Below are positions 1 to 12,025 of a stretch of 64,000 nucleotides of DNA, piece after piece. Position 1 is the first letter of the stretch. Every line of letters starts with the position of its first letter. Made by a program: the position numbers and the translations under genes. A model generated the notes under the pieces. The model made no database searches and was not told the DNA's origin. It worked only from the letters and a program-made list of their open reading frames with translations. This stretch comes from Hyalella azteca (lineage: Eukaryota > Arthropoda > Malacostraca > Amphipoda > Hyalellidae). Location: NCBI RefSeq assembly GCF_000764305.2, contig NW_025935833.1, positions 186,001 through 250,000 on the forward strand, given 5' to 3'.

Positions 1-1995
1 AAAAAAAATATTATTAGGATTTTATCAGATAACACAGAATTTGGTGCTTCTATTTTTTTCAGAAAGGCCATCCTGAGTAACGTGGAAGCAACCAATAATC
101 GGTTATAAAAATTTGCTTTTATAACAGAACGCAATTTTTTCAGCAGAACTCCAGAGAAATTTTCTTACTCGGTGTGGCATATAAGCTCTACCACACAGAA
201 CAATGATAAACTCTACCACATAAACTCAGTGGTAGAAAAGCTTCGCTGCCTCCAATCATAGAGAAGACAATAATAAATAGCAGAAGGGGTAAGATTCACA
301 TAAATGAATATTTCATTCCCTAGAAATAAATTTCATACAAATTTTAACAATTAAAGGGGCTCAGAAGTAAAAAAAACGTGTTCTTTCCTTCGCGGAACTT
401 CTGAGCATTCCAACTGACAGGATTCTCGTCCGCTAAGACAGACATCGGACCGAGATCGGAAAACTCAGGATTGCCTCAGATTACTCGGATCCACCTCTGA
501 ATGTTCGGACATGAAGATTCTGTAATCACTACATATCTTCATACGAAAACCGTGTCTCCGTAATGCACACAGTTCATATCCTCTTGAGATAGTGAACCAC
601 TGGACTTTTATTTTCTAGTGTTAACTTTCTAATGCTCAGCGAGTGTATGTTTTAGGTTTTTTTTTAAATTTTAGGTTTCAATGTCTGACTTTGGAGTTTG
701 AATTATAATGATTGTTTTCATTTTTCTAGATTTTCGAACTTACGATGAAGCTGGGCTCATAAACGTTTTAAATATCGATATGGTGAATTTTCTTGGCGTT
801 CTCTTTGCTTTTAAATTCCTTGCTTCAGAAGACATTTATGGATTGCCTCAAAATGACATTTTTCAATCGCCACACAAGACATTCATGATTGGCTCGAAAA
901 ACTTATTAGGATTGCATTAGAAAGTCCTTTTAGGATTGCCGCGAAAGACTTTTCAGGATTAGTTCGAAAAATTAATTAGGATTGCCTCAGAAAGAAATTT
1001 TAGGATTGATTCATAAGGCAAATTAGGATTGCGCCTAAAGACCCGAAAGTCTTTACCGTCGCCCATATTGTGTTCTTGCCCCAAAAGAAAGATTTGGAAT
1101 GCCTCAAAATACATCAGAATTACCTAAGAAAACAATAAGCTTGCCTAAAAAAATGCGGAAGGATTGTCTCAAGAAAGACACATTGGAATTGCCTTAAAAG
1201 ACTTTTGGCCTTGCCTTATCAATGATTGATTTAATGGCCTTGCCTTTTTTGATTTATTTATTAGTGATTTATTTATTGGCCTTTTCTCAAAAGACTTATT
1301 GGGATATCCTCAAAAAGACATTTCATGACTGTCACAGAAGAAATTTTAGGATTGCCTCAAAAGACTTATAAGGATTGACTAAAAAAACTTAAAAGCGTTG
1401 CCTCAAAAGAAATTTTAAGATTGTCACAAAGACATAAGAATTGCCTTTAGATTGCCGCAAAAAAATATTTTATGACTTCTTCGAAAGACATTTCAGGATT
1501 CACTAACAAAACATTTAGGAATTTTTTCAAAGGACTTATTGGATTGTATCAAAAGTTTCTGCCTGGAAGAGCAAATAAAAAAATGAAGAACAAGGCAGGA
1601 GAACAATAAATAATAAATAAAAACTTTGCGGTTGAAAAATCACGACTCAAAAGCTCCCAGAAAAAAACTTTTAATGATTTTAAAGGTGCATCATTCCAAA
1701 TATGATTCAAATAAATTATACAATAATCTTTCCTTTGCTCGCGCCTGAATATTAATAATAAAACTTTTGATGATGTTCATCGAAAATTTTTGATGATTAT
1801 ATGTTTGATCTAATCAACATAGAGCGTTGAAAATGCCGTGTTTGATCATTTTGAATGTTGATAAATTAGATTTAATTTAAATAAAATGCTGAAAATGCCT
1901 TGCTTGAGCATTTTCAACGACAATAAGTCTGGTTTATGTAAAATAACGTGTTTAATAATTGATATTTGTTCAAATTAAACTAACGAGCAACTCAC
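1..1995 (-). other. Intron of the sidestep-like gene, left edge
   Basis: AT-rich sequence downstream (in gene direction) of the last visible exon. The next exon should open the fourth Ig domain and begin with the last two bases of a split codon. No such exon, and no Ig-like reading frame, is visible down to position 1, so the gene continues outside the window. The only structure seen is the degenerate tandem repeat at about 870-1560. Confidence 0.6.
870..1560. repeat. Degenerate ~22-26 bp tandem repeat
   Basis: A phrase close to AGGATTGCCTCAAAAGACAT recurs many times with heavy point changes and small indels. Copies are old and uneven in length. The TTAGG that appears at many junctions is part of the longer unit and is not a telomeric array. 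Confidence 0.65.
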
Positions 1996-2133
1996 AGTTG
2001 ACAGAGAGCAGTTTGGAGTCTTGTAGAGGCTGCTGCCCGAGCGCAGAGTTCTCCGCCTGACACACCAACATCGCTCCGTCGTCCTCTGGCCGAGGCGTGA
2101 ACTGCAGCGTCGCGACAGTCAGGTTACCGCCCT
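1996..2133 (-). CDS. Sidestep-like Ig protein, exon encoding the second half of Ig3
   Basis: Seventh recognised exon. It encodes GGNLTVATLQFTPRPEDDG followed by AMLVCQAENSALGQQ and ends in KLLSVN. This is the C-terminal half of an Ig domain, with the D-D-G-x-x-x-x-C signature before the F-strand cysteine (the family's usual D-x-G-x-Y-x-C with a leucine-valine replacing the tyrosine region). The donor T|GTGAGT at 1995-1994 is strong and leaves phase 1, which suits the tyrosine-proline that commonly follows in Side proteins. Two acceptors are possible. GACAG before 2133 matches the phase of the previous exon (138 nt = 2 + 45 codons + 1). CCAG before 2140 would be phase 0 and does not fit the upstream donor I chose. 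One N-glycosylation sequon (NLT) is present. The missing Ig4 exon lies off the left edge. Confidence 0.85.
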
Positions 2134-5100
2134 CTGTCACCTGGCATAATTTAATAATAAGGAACTATATTAGGTAATAATATAATGAATATTTTTTGAA
2201 TGACATTAATTGATGAAATATATATATAAAATAATAATAATACTAATAATAATGATAATTATAATAAGGTTACTGATATAAGTAGTAATTATATTGATGA
2301 TCGTAAATCATCATTGTGCTTCATGAAAAAATAAGCTTCAAATAGTAAATTTGAATATTTGATCGATGGCATTTTATGTTAAAATGGCTTTTTCACTTTT
2401 AATGTCATGTTTAAGGCACTAAAAAGTTAACAAATGGTTGTTTAATAACTGCTTCACTGGTGACGATTGCAAAACTGCAACTCCTGTTTATAATATCTTT
2501 CGATGAAGCTTATGGCTTATGACGATTGAAATATCGATGTGCTTTCCTACAATTAATGTTCAGGTGTACATTGAGGCTGTATACTATCGTCCGGAAACAA
2601 TGGGTTATTCTATCCCTAAACACACGTATCGAATTCCTCAAAATCAATAAGTCTTTATGGTGTATCAACGGCAGTAATGTCACGTCATTACAACCAAGTT
2701 CCGATAACAGTGGATGTTCAGCCACCTATTATAATATGAAAGGCTTTAACAGCAGACGCTGTCACGGTTTGTTGTTCTCTGCCGTGTATTATTCAGCGAG
2801 TTACGTCGCTATTATACGCGTGTGGCTGGAACACAATAGTCTAGAACTCTAGATGGACAGCTGTGCATTATATATAATCGCCTGCATAGATTCCTCAGCA
2901 TTCTTATTCAGCATTGTAAATATACATGAATTGTCTGCATCTCACGTCATTGTATTGTGCTCGTTGTTAGGAGAAAATATTTTACATGAGCTCTTTATGA
3001 TCCAGGCGACGGCGATTGAGTCAACGAAAAAGCCAGGATCAATTATGCATTTGTTCATTGTATATTTTTATATTAAAAATAATATACATGGAATTTTTAG
3101 CAGTATGAATTACTGATGAACCATAATGTAACTTTAAAATAGTTTTACGGTACTTTCACTGATCACGAGCAGAAAAAGAAGGTGATATTCTGATATTTGA
3201 GAATATGATAATTTTGAATTTGTTATTTGTTTGAATTTGAATAGAATTTAGAAATGATATATGCCAATAAATACTAATAGTGAATATTTTTTGTGTAACT
3301 CACATAGGATGATTTCATATTATGCAGTATTCTGTTTAAAAGCCTGCTTACTTGTAGGGTGCTAAAAGAAAGTATAGCGATTAACCATAATTTCAGACCA
3401 GTTGCTATAATAATTCCAGTCATTTATAGAAATGTGTTCAGTCTATTCGGGATTTTTTTTATAATCTGAGTGTTAGTTGAATCGCGTTTACAGGAAAGAA
3501 TTACCGATACATTGTTGCGGGATTAAGCTAGTTTAGCAGAGAGTCTAACGAACAAAAAATGCGTTGAAGTATGCAATCGTTATACTCTTCCATAAAATCA
3601 GATCGCATTTCACGAAAGCTCTCTAGAATTCAAGAAAAATACATTATCCAACTATTTTTGAATTATTAATTTTCCTAAACAAATATCTTCAAGAGGAAGA
3701 TTAATGAAATCGACATGCAGATTATAATACAATTATAAGACTGGATTACCATCAGCAAACGGTCGGTAACGTCGTGCGATTTATATTTATTTTTATAAAT
3801 GCATTTTATAGACGAATGAAGTGATTGCATTTTATACTGCCAAAGCCCTGACATGATCTCTCCGTTTCTGATCGCGAGGGGAGAAAGGCCTGGCAAAACT
3901 AATCTATTTCTCTTGTAAATGTCATCCAAAAGCTCAATGTTTTCCATATTTTATCAACTTATATTACTAGTGTGCGATATTTCTTCTTCTTTATTGAAAG
4001 CTGCCTATTGCCCAAAACATTTAGTAATTATTTTCCATGTGCTTTTCCATATTTTTCATCAAGCACTTTAAAATATTCAATTATGTTCCATGATGAAATG
4101 AAGAGGACTTGAATAGGTAATTTACTTCAAGAGCAGAAATTGGACGGAAGACGAAACTTTAATAATTATTATTGCATGACGAACTTTCATGATGATATCG
4201 ACCAGATTAAATTTTCATAAAAGAAAGATGGTAGTTTGGCACTTTGACGTAGAACTGATGCAGATGTTCACCATTGTACCAGCGAACACTTTTTTATGGA
4301 TTCTGAATAGGCACACGTTTTTGATAAATTTGTGTACAAAGTTAATAAATATTAATTATTTTCGAGACACTTTAAGTTTAAGCGCATGAATTTCTTCAAT
4401 TACGTGTAGATCAACAAAGTCGAAAGACTGGACCGCACAATTTGAATCGAATTTCCCCTGCTTTGACTTAATTGTGTTAATTCATAAAATTCAATTGTCA
4501 GTTCCAACTGGAGAATCAATTAAGAACTTTTGATCACGTGGAAACTGAGGCCTTCGTTGCTAACTTTTTAGCAGTAGGCCTCTAAATTTAAGTAAATTTG
4601 TTATGCGAATTTGGATAGAATCGATTAAATTGAATAGTTGAAGTATGTTGTATGTTTAAGGTACGTGTATGTTAAATAATAAATTTGTGCAAACACAGAT
4701 AGAGTCATAAAAACTAGAAATTTGTTGTCAATAATGGTTAAATGAAGAGTGACATTCATGCCTAACGTAACTGTTGCTGTAGCGACCACATCGAAAATTT
4801 ATTTTATGAATTTTGTGAATTCAATAAAAGGGATAAACTGCAACACATTGCATTGGATAAATGAGGCAGCAAATCACCTATAATATGTATAATCAATGAA
4901 GATAATGGTCGCGATTTGAAACGAAATCAATAATTCAATGTGATTACTTTGGTAATTGCTCACAAAGCACTAAAAAAATGAATGTATCATATTGTTCAAA
5001 TATTGACACACGTCTTTATTCACAGCACGAGCAGAGAAGGCACGTAGCTCTGCTACGCCCTCTTAATTAGTCAAACTAAATAGGGAAATTCACAGATGAT

Positions 5101-7019
5101 CAAACAGTGCATCAGTTGTAGGACAAACTTTCGTTCACTTATATGAGTGTAAACAATAATTATTCCTTTCCCATTTTAATGATGGATGACAAAATTGGAA
5201 CGAGCTTAGGCGTCTAGTAATTTATTATAACCAAAAACTTTAACAAAATAGTCTCTAGTTTGCGGAATTTTACGCTCGAAATTATTAATGGAAGTTCTGT
5301 CATAGTAAAAAGTTCAGGATTGATGAATAGTCCATAATTTCATTTCGAGTCCACCTTTTTTTAGATAAATTATAATTTTGCCATTCTCCGTTTATATGGA
5401 CTTGTATGCTTTCTTCTCCTACAGTCAAAAAACCCAGATTTTCTCCTTTCAAAATAACAGTTAATTTTGTAAGAGCTACAAACATTTATTTTGATTTCAT
5501 ATCATACAAAAGAATACTAAATTTTTTTGTCGCTATGATTTCTGGCATAAAATTTGTTTCCACGACGATATATACGTTAACAATTTGTAATATTACAGAG
5601 GCGCCCAAAATATATTACTAAATAATTTTTATTTGTGTTCTCTGTGTTATGAGTTTATAAACACATCCTTCATAAACAGATTGCTGAATATAATTTAGTA
5701 AAAAATGTATCACCTAATTCCGATTTGAAAGAAGGTAATATAGGCAATTGTGGCAGTAATAATGGGCCAAGATTTTGCTGACCTGAAGCAATTACCAAAA
5801 TTGCCAAGCCGTATGATAATAACCAACATTAGATCTTTTACTCACCGTATTACGTCACGCATGAACATGACCGGACAGATAAACCATGACTTCAATTTCA
5901 TGAGTTTATGTTAAACAGTTTTAAACAAACATAACATAAAGAATAACACATCATAAAATATTATATGAATGCAAACTTTTTTGCAACTTTTTGGGATTAA
6001 ATGTATTATTTCTTTTGAATTTTAGCATTTAAGATGATAACAATATATGATTTTTAAATAGAATAATAATTTAATGCTTGAACCATTCTATATATTTTAT
6101 TTAAATTTTTAGTTGCAAACCAACACACATTTTTCCTTTTGCCGAATGTGAGCCTTAGCGGAATCTGGCTTTCATCTTTCCTGTTCCTCAAATGTCCAAA
6201 GCCAACATGTTCTTCGAATGTTTTTGTTTTTTCGATCTAAATTGAGGTCAGTAAAACTCGAAAAGTTTGCATTCGTATCGTTGTAGGACGAAATGTTTGT
6301 AGAACGATGCGTCAATAAACGTTGCGAACTAAAATAGTGTCAACAATTTAAGTGCTGGCATTTATTATACTTTTCAGAAGCAAGTGAAAGTAAAAATCAA
6401 ATTATCAGCGTAATTGAAATCTCACATTAAATAGTCGTAAATAAAAATAACATTAAAATAAATAGTCTACATCCTGATTCCGTTGCTTTCCGATAAAATT
6501 CGAGGTAACTTTATATCTTTTCAGGCTAAAAAAAACAACTTAAAACAATGAAACGCAACACAAAGCCGTACCACATGAAAGAACGCAACGCAAACAACAA
6601 AATTTAAAACGTGGCAACTCAGAATATAGCAACACAAACAATGGAAATACAATTAATCGATAGGAATTATGTGCGACACAATCTAATGAAACGTCAAGTA
6701 TATCATTCTTTTAAATCATTGTTATAAATCTTTAAATCATTGCTATAAATTTTATCTAATAAAATATCACAATGTTAGCAATATACAGAAAACATTCTGC
6801 TTTTTAAGCCGGAATTTACAGCTAAGTTATATTCTCCTATACATTCTACATGAATAACCGGAAAATTTGTTAATCTGTAAGATAATGCAAACAAGACTTG
6901 TATGACATTCATGTGTATGGAAAGCACTAGTTTTTCAATCAGAAATTGAAAATTATAATAAGTTAAATCAATCTAAAATAAGTTAATTCATTTACATTTA
7001 TAACTTTTAATGTTAGTAC
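2134..7019 (-). other. Intron (4.9 kb) between the two Ig3 exons
   Basis: AT-rich, with stop codons frequent in all frames. Two open frames on the plus strand near 2526-3116 have no splice or family support. Nothing else was recognised in it. Confidence 0.6.
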
Positions 7020-7211
7020 GTGCCTTCTTGCTGGTGCTTGTCAGTTTCTGCGCACCCATCCACCACACGACGGTGGGTGGGGGCCGCGACCCCCAAACAC
7101 TACACGCCACCTCCGCCCCCTGTCCCGCCACCAGCGCCCCGCCACCGCCGCTTAAGCTTCCACCATCTCCACCACTTGCCACTGTCTCCACCCGTACAGC
7201 CACTATGCCCA
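7020..7211 (-). CDS. Sidestep-like Ig protein, exon encoding the first half of Ig3
   Basis: Sixth recognised exon, 192 nt, phase 1 in and phase 1 out. It opens after the acceptor CTTGCAG and reads LGIVAVRVETV, then a glycine/serine-rich loop, then GQGAEVACSVWGSRPPPTVV and WWMGAQKLTSTSKK. The B-strand cysteine (AEVAC) and C-strand tryptophan (VVWW) stand about 14 residues apart. The phrase C-x-x-x-GSRPP-x-x-x-W-W is the clearest Side-family signature in the window. The run of Gly before the domain (SGGGG) is longer than I would expect for the family. The donor C|GTACTA is only moderate. The exon splices to 2133 to complete Ig3. Role by family: extracellular recognition domain of a membrane adhesion or guidance ligand. 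Confidence 0.9.
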
Positions 7212-7433
7212 CTGCAAGGATGATCAATACATCGTTTATTGATTATTCATTGTCACAAATAACTGTTTAAACCGATATTTGTAAACATAATACAGGCGCT
7301 GCATGCAAGTTCATCTTATTTATAAAATTTACACCGTCATCGTCATACTGATAAACTCTTCACTGACACTTCCTTATCGTAGCTGACACTCACTTACCTC
7401 AAGTAACAATCACGTGTCTCAGCTATAACTCAC

Positions 7434-7673
7434 GTATCATGGATAAGACCACGGTCTTGGTGGCTGGTTGCGTTTGGTTGTTGTTGCTGGCGTTGCACGT
7501 CAGTCGCCTCGCAAGATCTTCCCTCGTCAGCTGCGGCAACGTCAACTCGTTGCTGACAGTCAAGAAAGTTTCAGCCCCTCTTTGCCCCTCATTTCCTGGG
7601 CTTTCGGCAACTTCGTAGGACTCGTCTAGGATTTTATCTCCTTCGAACCACACCACAGATGGCGGCGGAAACG
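7434..7673 (-). CDS. Sidestep-like Ig protein, exon encoding most of Ig2
   Basis: Fifth recognised exon, 240 nt, phase 1 on both sides. It reads FPPPSVVWFEGDKILDESYE, an acidic/glycine loop, then NELTLPQLTREDLARRLTCN and ASNNNQTQPATKTVVL. The C-strand tryptophan, the L-x-x-x-x-R-x-D-L lead-in and the F-strand cysteine (RLTCNASN) are all present. With the cysteine of the preceding exon this makes a complete Ig2. The PATKTVVL end matches the family's G-strand before Ig3. The acceptor is GACAG at 7674-7678 and the donor C|GTGAGT at 7433 is a near-perfect consensus. One N-glycosylation sequon is visible (NQT). Confidence 0.92.
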
Positions 7674-8248
7674 CTGTCCCGGCAAGGCAAGAGAAAAGTG
7701 TTCTTACATTTCATCCGACATCTGCGTCAATAATATATCTTGCAACGATATATTTTTTACGATATATTAGATAACATATCTTATTTATAATATATACAAT
7801 CGAGAGCACTGGAATATCTTGGTAGTAGAATATAACACCGCCCCGGAATAAATAATATAACAAGGAAATGCTTTTATAAGAATGGTAGCCTGAAAATTAA
7901 TTTTACTTTTGTTTTGCATAGCAGGAATTTTTGAGTAAAGGTGAAAAATGGTAGCCACGATGTCTAGGAAATTATGGCGAATGACAGTGTTGTATAAATT
8001 AGGTTTACATAATTCATTGTTAAAACAAAGTAGTTTGTTATGCAATAAAAACTAAGCAATACGACAGAGAGAGTTGAGATATTGATAAAATTGACGTGAT
8101 TCAATCGTATTATGATGATACGAATTCATCACGAACTTGGCAATGTGAATGTGAGTTTTTAGCCAATTAATAATTAAATTGGGATATTTTAAGTAGAAAA
8201 TAATAGTATGGAATTTATTACGAACTGAGTAATACACTCATCACTAAC
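7674..8248 (-). other. Intron (575 bp) inside Ig2
   Basis: AT-rich intron between GTTAGT at 8248 and the acceptor before 7673. The two open frames in it (7785-8045 and 8052-8237, minus strand) are low-complexity and have no domain. Nothing else was seen. Confidence 0.7.
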
Positions 8249-8392
8249 CGTCATCACTGGCGCAGAGCAGCACTGGCTGGTCCCCCGCTCTGAAGGGACC
8301 GATGACGCCTTCTTGTGCGGGCAGCGTCGCCGCGGCTGCGGGGCGTTCGCTGTTAGCGAGACGCCACGTGACGCGGGCGCGCTTAGGGGGAA
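8249..8392 (-). CDS. Sidestep-like Ig protein, exon for the Ig1-Ig2 linker and start of Ig2
   Basis: Fourth recognised exon, 144 nt, phase 1 in and out. It opens after TATTTCAG and reads VPPKRARVTWRL, an alanine-rich linker, then GVIGPFRAGDQPVLLCASDD. VPP followed some 30 residues later by G-P-[FY]-x-x-G-x-x-x-x-L-x-C is the standard Side-family entry into Ig2. The cysteine (VLLCAS) pairs with the one in the next exon (RLTCNA). The donor G|GTTAGT at 8248 is weaker than others. The phase also allows a direct splice from the exon ending at 11913, which would skip the second half of Ig1. Confidence 0.9.
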
Positions 8393-9387
8393 CTGAAATA
8401 AAAATTTTTATTCTGAAACAGAAAATAATGCAGAGAATGTGAAAGAAAGAACTAGGCTTTGAATTCATCATTGTTCAAATCGGATTTATAAATTTCATCT
8501 ATGTGGTCCTTACCTGAACGGCAAAGCCAGAATTAAAATCATGAGCAAATTATAAATTCGTCATTGGGTTGTAACTTGTAAGGACGTGCTGGAATATTGT
8601 GAAGTCATCGACTAATGATAAATATTTGTGTGTTTAAATATTTCTGTGTATAACATGACTTTTTCAAGAAAACGCAATTGCAATATTTTTACAGCAAGTA
8701 TCCGAGCGATAACGAAGTAAACTTTTTATTATTCAGTACAAAAATTGAATTCAGTTACTGTAGTCAGTGCGCATTGACTACAAGCAAGAGCTAACGGATT
8801 GCCATTATTTCTGAAAACTGACACTATATAACTTCCATTAGTCTTCCTGTAAATTATTGTACTGAACAGCCTTCTTTTGTCAGCAGCGGGCGACAATTTC
8901 TACACCGTTCTTTACACCGTGACTCTATTCTAACCGCAGACACATTTTCTTTTTCAATCCGTGGAACTCCTAATCGATGGCAAGCGGGAAATATTCTTAC
9001 CAGAGTCCCGTATTCCATGTGTTCAGAGTGAGAGAGTAAAAACTTCTACGCAATTTAATCTAAAGAAATTCCTTTCATTTTTAAGGAAAATTCCTCTGGT
9101 TTCAAATCTGCAAATCTGATGTATGCATTCGAAAAAAAGGATATAACGCAAAAATTATTATAGATATATATATTATATTGCGACAATTTTGTATGAGCAG
9201 ACATGAAAAGTTAGAAAGCTCCGTGAGTTTCAACGTTGAAATTAAAAATGTTGACCTCGTCACGTGAGTTTCAAAGTTTATTCAGCGTGGATCGTAATTC
9301 TACCTTAATTGCATCAAGGCCTGTCACTCCGCATATCAGAACATTCCAGCGCCGGCTTAATGTGATATCCACTCAAATTGTCTTTGT

Positions 9388-9550
9388 TAGCGCATTTTCT
9401 CAATAATTTTATGGAAAAAATGCACTATTGTGCTCGCCATGTCCGTCCGTCCGTCTGTCTGTCTGTCTGTCCGTCTGTCCGTGACCCCACGTTTTCGTCG
9501 ACGAGAAAATGCACTCTCTGTCACTCACTGCAGTGAGTACTGAGTTATAT
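9388..9550 (-). mobile_element. Palindromic dispersed element, copy 1
   Basis: Inverted relative to the other four copies. It contains the 16-bp palindrome ACTCACTGCAGTGAGT, the core CGTCGACG within TTTTC/GAAAA flanks, a GGAC/AGAC tetranucleotide tract and the inverted pair CGCATTTTCTC / GAGAAAATGCG. No reading frame of its own. There are 7 extra bases between the CCATAAA and GAGAAAATGCG blocks compared with other copies. Confidence 0.75.
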
Positions 9551-9871
9551 ATATATTTTATTTGCCTGATATTAACGAATTTAAAATATTTAATTCGATT
9601 TATTCAATAGTTATCATGTATTTCTACTAATCCTTTAAAAAAACATATAGGTCACATTTTCCAAACGTTGCCACAGTTTCTGCTCGTAGCACTGATACGC
9701 ATTTTTTACTGACAAACTGGGTCAGAATGACCCACACAAGTCGAAAGGTGCATCGATATTATTCTTTCACTTATTATTTTGAATGAAGCTTAAAAAAATT
9801 GATATGATGAAAACCAGCATGACAAACCTCATAAATATCGATGGTAACCAGACAAGAGCTTGCAATGAACA

Positions 9872-10165
9872 AAAATCCCTTAGCGAATAGCTTGTATCAC
9901 ATTCATATATCATATATTCAACAGAAATCCCTTAGCGAATAGCTAGTGTCACATTCATGTATTCTTGTGCCACAATCATATATTCAACAGAAATCCCTTA
10001 GCGAATAGCTTGTGTCATATATCACATATTCTTGTGCCACATTCATCTATTCAACAGAAATCCCTTGGCGAATAGCTTGTGTCATATATCACATATTCTT
10101 GTGCCACATTCATCTATTCAACAGAAATCCCTTGGCGAATAGCTTGTGTTACATTCATATATGCA
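9872..10165. repeat. 67-bp tandem repeat
   Basis: The block AAATCCCTTAGCGAATAGCT starts at 9872, 9924, 9991, 10058 and 10125, giving one 51-bp and three 67-bp spacings. The last two full units are almost identical, so the array is recently amplified at its right end. Confidence 0.85.
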
Positions 10166-10923
10166 GCGTTCGTGTCAGCCATTCACATTTAATTGACTTC
10201 ACTCGATATTTGATTCTTGCACTGCGGATTGACATCGACTATACTTCGGGAGGAATGTGAGGATTTTAACTGTTGATTACAGTTCAGAAAATTGCAGGGA
10301 TAATTGGAGTTGAAGTTCAGTTCAAACTTCGTCAATATTTAACTCCAAGTTAACGAGTTTGGTGAGTAATTTTACTCAATCGATGAATCAGCTCAAGATT
10401 GAGAGAATTAAATTCCAAAATAACTTTGATTTAATATTCATTAGTTTGTCTCTAGAAGTATGAGTCAGAACAGTAATAATTTTGCTGAATCTGTCAAAGT
10501 GAAGACATTATTATAATTTTCACATGTTATACAGTGTATGTCTGAAATTATATGTGTGTATGTGTGATCAGTATGATGTTTTTATATGTGAAGGATCCCC
10601 GCATGTCATGATTGACTGCATGTTTTCAATTATTAATGACGGATTAACATCGTGAAACATAGTTTGATGCATAACAATTAATTGTGCGGTGGAATGCCGC
10701 CTAAAGATGTCATAAATAATATAATTATATTAATCAAATTTGTAATGCGAATAGGTACATTTAGGAATATAATTACAATTGTACAAGTCAATGAAATATT
10801 AAACGACGTCCCCCAGAAACTTAATGTTGAGCTGGCTGTAGAAAATTATTCCATGAAACATATATCCCAATATACATATACTGTGCATCAGGAAGTTGGT
10901 AACTTAGATATGACGAGATATTC

Positions 10924-11028
10924 GTGTCGGGGAAAGCAGGAAGAGTGTCGGGGAGAGCAGGATGGTTGTCGGAGAGAGTAGGATGCGTGTCGGGGAGAGC
11001 AGGATGCGTGTCGGGGAGAGCAGGATGA
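10924..11028. repeat. 21-bp minisatellite, five copies
   Basis: Units start at 10924, 10945, 10966, 10987 and 11008, consensus GTGTCGGGGAGAGCAGGATG plus one base. The G-rich strand is the plus strand. Because 21 is a multiple of three, open frames cross it on both strands; these are not taken as genes. Confidence 0.9.
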
Positions 11029-11736
11029 GGGGGCACTCGAACATTAGTTTTTGTTTTGGTTGAGTTAAAAACTGTTCAAAAAGTTAATAACATAACCAAA
11101 TGAGTAGCTAAAATAATTTGAAAACCGACGGAAAAAATTCAACCATTTCATTAAAATGGATTTAAGGAAATTAAGTAAGATTGATTTACGGAACATGAAC
11201 ATTTTATATATATATTTGGTTGAAACTTAAACATTTCTAGCACACGAAAATTAAATTACTGAATCCAAACTTAACGGCAAAGAATATGGGGAGAATACAC
11301 GACAATATATGTGAGAAATTCAAGAGAAGCTGCCAAGACGGAATTAACATGGAATTTTTCCAAAACTTGAACACACAATAGAAGGCGATATTAATATACA
11401 AATAACTACTGGTAACGCAAAATACCAGGGGGCCGACTAAAGGGATATTAACAAAGTGTCTGCTCAGGGGATATTAGCTGGAATCTTTCCAAAAAATTTT
11501 AACTGGGACTCTGCTTTCGAGATATTAGCTAGGGTTAAACCAAGAGATACTATAGGTAATAAGGAGATAAAAGCTCTGGGTTTAACGAGAGAGCATGGGT
11601 TCAGCATGGGTTAAAACGCAGGCCATATACTCTTATACTCGCTAAAGTAAACAGAACGGCAAATTTCTCGTCTGTGATTGGTGGGTTTGGTTTCAAAATT
11701 CGTCAGTGATTGGGCGATGGAGTTACGAACTCGTAA

Positions 11737-11916
11737 CTATTTTTGATAGTAAGGCCCCAGGGAGATAACATTGGGATATGACTACAGGAGGATGTTAGTC
11801 AAAGTCCCCCAGCCATCTCACCCAGGGCTATTTTTGATTGTAAGGCCCCAGGGAGATAACATCGGGATATGACTACAGGAGGATGTTAGTCAAAGTCCCC
11901 CAGCCATCTCACCCAG
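11737..11916 (-). repeat. 91-bp tandem duplication of an exon end plus 5' splice site
   Basis: Two adjacent copies (about 11737-11827 and 11828-11916) differ at only a few positions. In gene direction each begins with the last four bases of the coding exon (CTGG) followed by GTGAGATGG and about 85 bases of intron. The second donor lies at 11821-11820, exactly 91 bases beyond the proper one at 11912-11911. Use of the distal donor would add 91 nt, change frame and meet a TGA within the first 30 bases. Confidence 0.9.
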
Positions 11917-12025
11917 TGCTGCGGGCTGCGCGTCTGTTCTGAAGGTGGTGCGCTGCGCTAGCGTCGAGTTCGTGTCAGGCTTCGTCTGCTTCGGCTTCCC
12001 GCCCAGCAGCTCCCGGTAGTCGTAA
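11913..12025 (-). CDS. Sidestep-like Ig protein, middle exon of Ig1
   Basis: Third recognised exon, 113 nt, phase 2 in and phase 1 out. After the acceptor CATCACAG it completes a serine codon and reads YDYRELLGGKPKQTKPDTNS, then TLAQRTTFRTDAQPAAL. Side-family Ig1 domains have a conserved PLYS-YD junction, then a charged insert, then a [FY]-R-T-x-x-x-P-A-x-L strand; both ends of that pattern are here. The join to the upstream exon restores TPLYSYDYRE exactly. One sequon (NST) lies in the insert. The donor G|GTGAGA at 11912 is good and sits at the edge of the 91-bp duplication. The exon should be followed by the F/G strands of Ig1, which I could not find. Confidence 0.88.

Larger units (their letters stand above)
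8393..11912 (-). other. Intron(s) between Ig1 and Ig2 exons; expected Ig1 tail exon not found
   Basis: In Side-family genes an exon for the end of Ig1 (D-x-G-x-Y-x-C-R-V-D-F type motif) is expected here. I searched the minus strand for a Tyr-x-Cys codon pattern preceded by D-x-G and found none with usable splice sites. The interval otherwise holds one copy of the palindromic element, a 67-bp tandem repeat, a 21-bp minisatellite and the 91-bp donor duplication. Confidence 0.5.

Noticed and set aside
870..1560. Possible TTAGG telomere-like array
   Set aside because: TTAGG occurs only as part of a longer degenerate ~22-26 bp unit and is never in tandem.
7010..7270. Proline-rich plus-strand frames
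   Set aside because: Antisense of the Gly-rich Ig3 exon; no splice or family support on this strand.
8512..8550. Short hydrophobic minus-strand frame ending in a strong CAG|GTAAGG donor, possible alternative signal-peptide exon
   Set aside because: The donor phase (2) does not fit the downstream acceptor at 8392 (phase 1), and the peptide is only about 10 residues.
9641..9720. Candidate Ig1 tail exon with a Tyr-Gln-Cys on the minus strand
   Set aside because: No D-x-G before the tyrosine, no R-V-D-F-like continuation and no suitable phase-1 splice sites.
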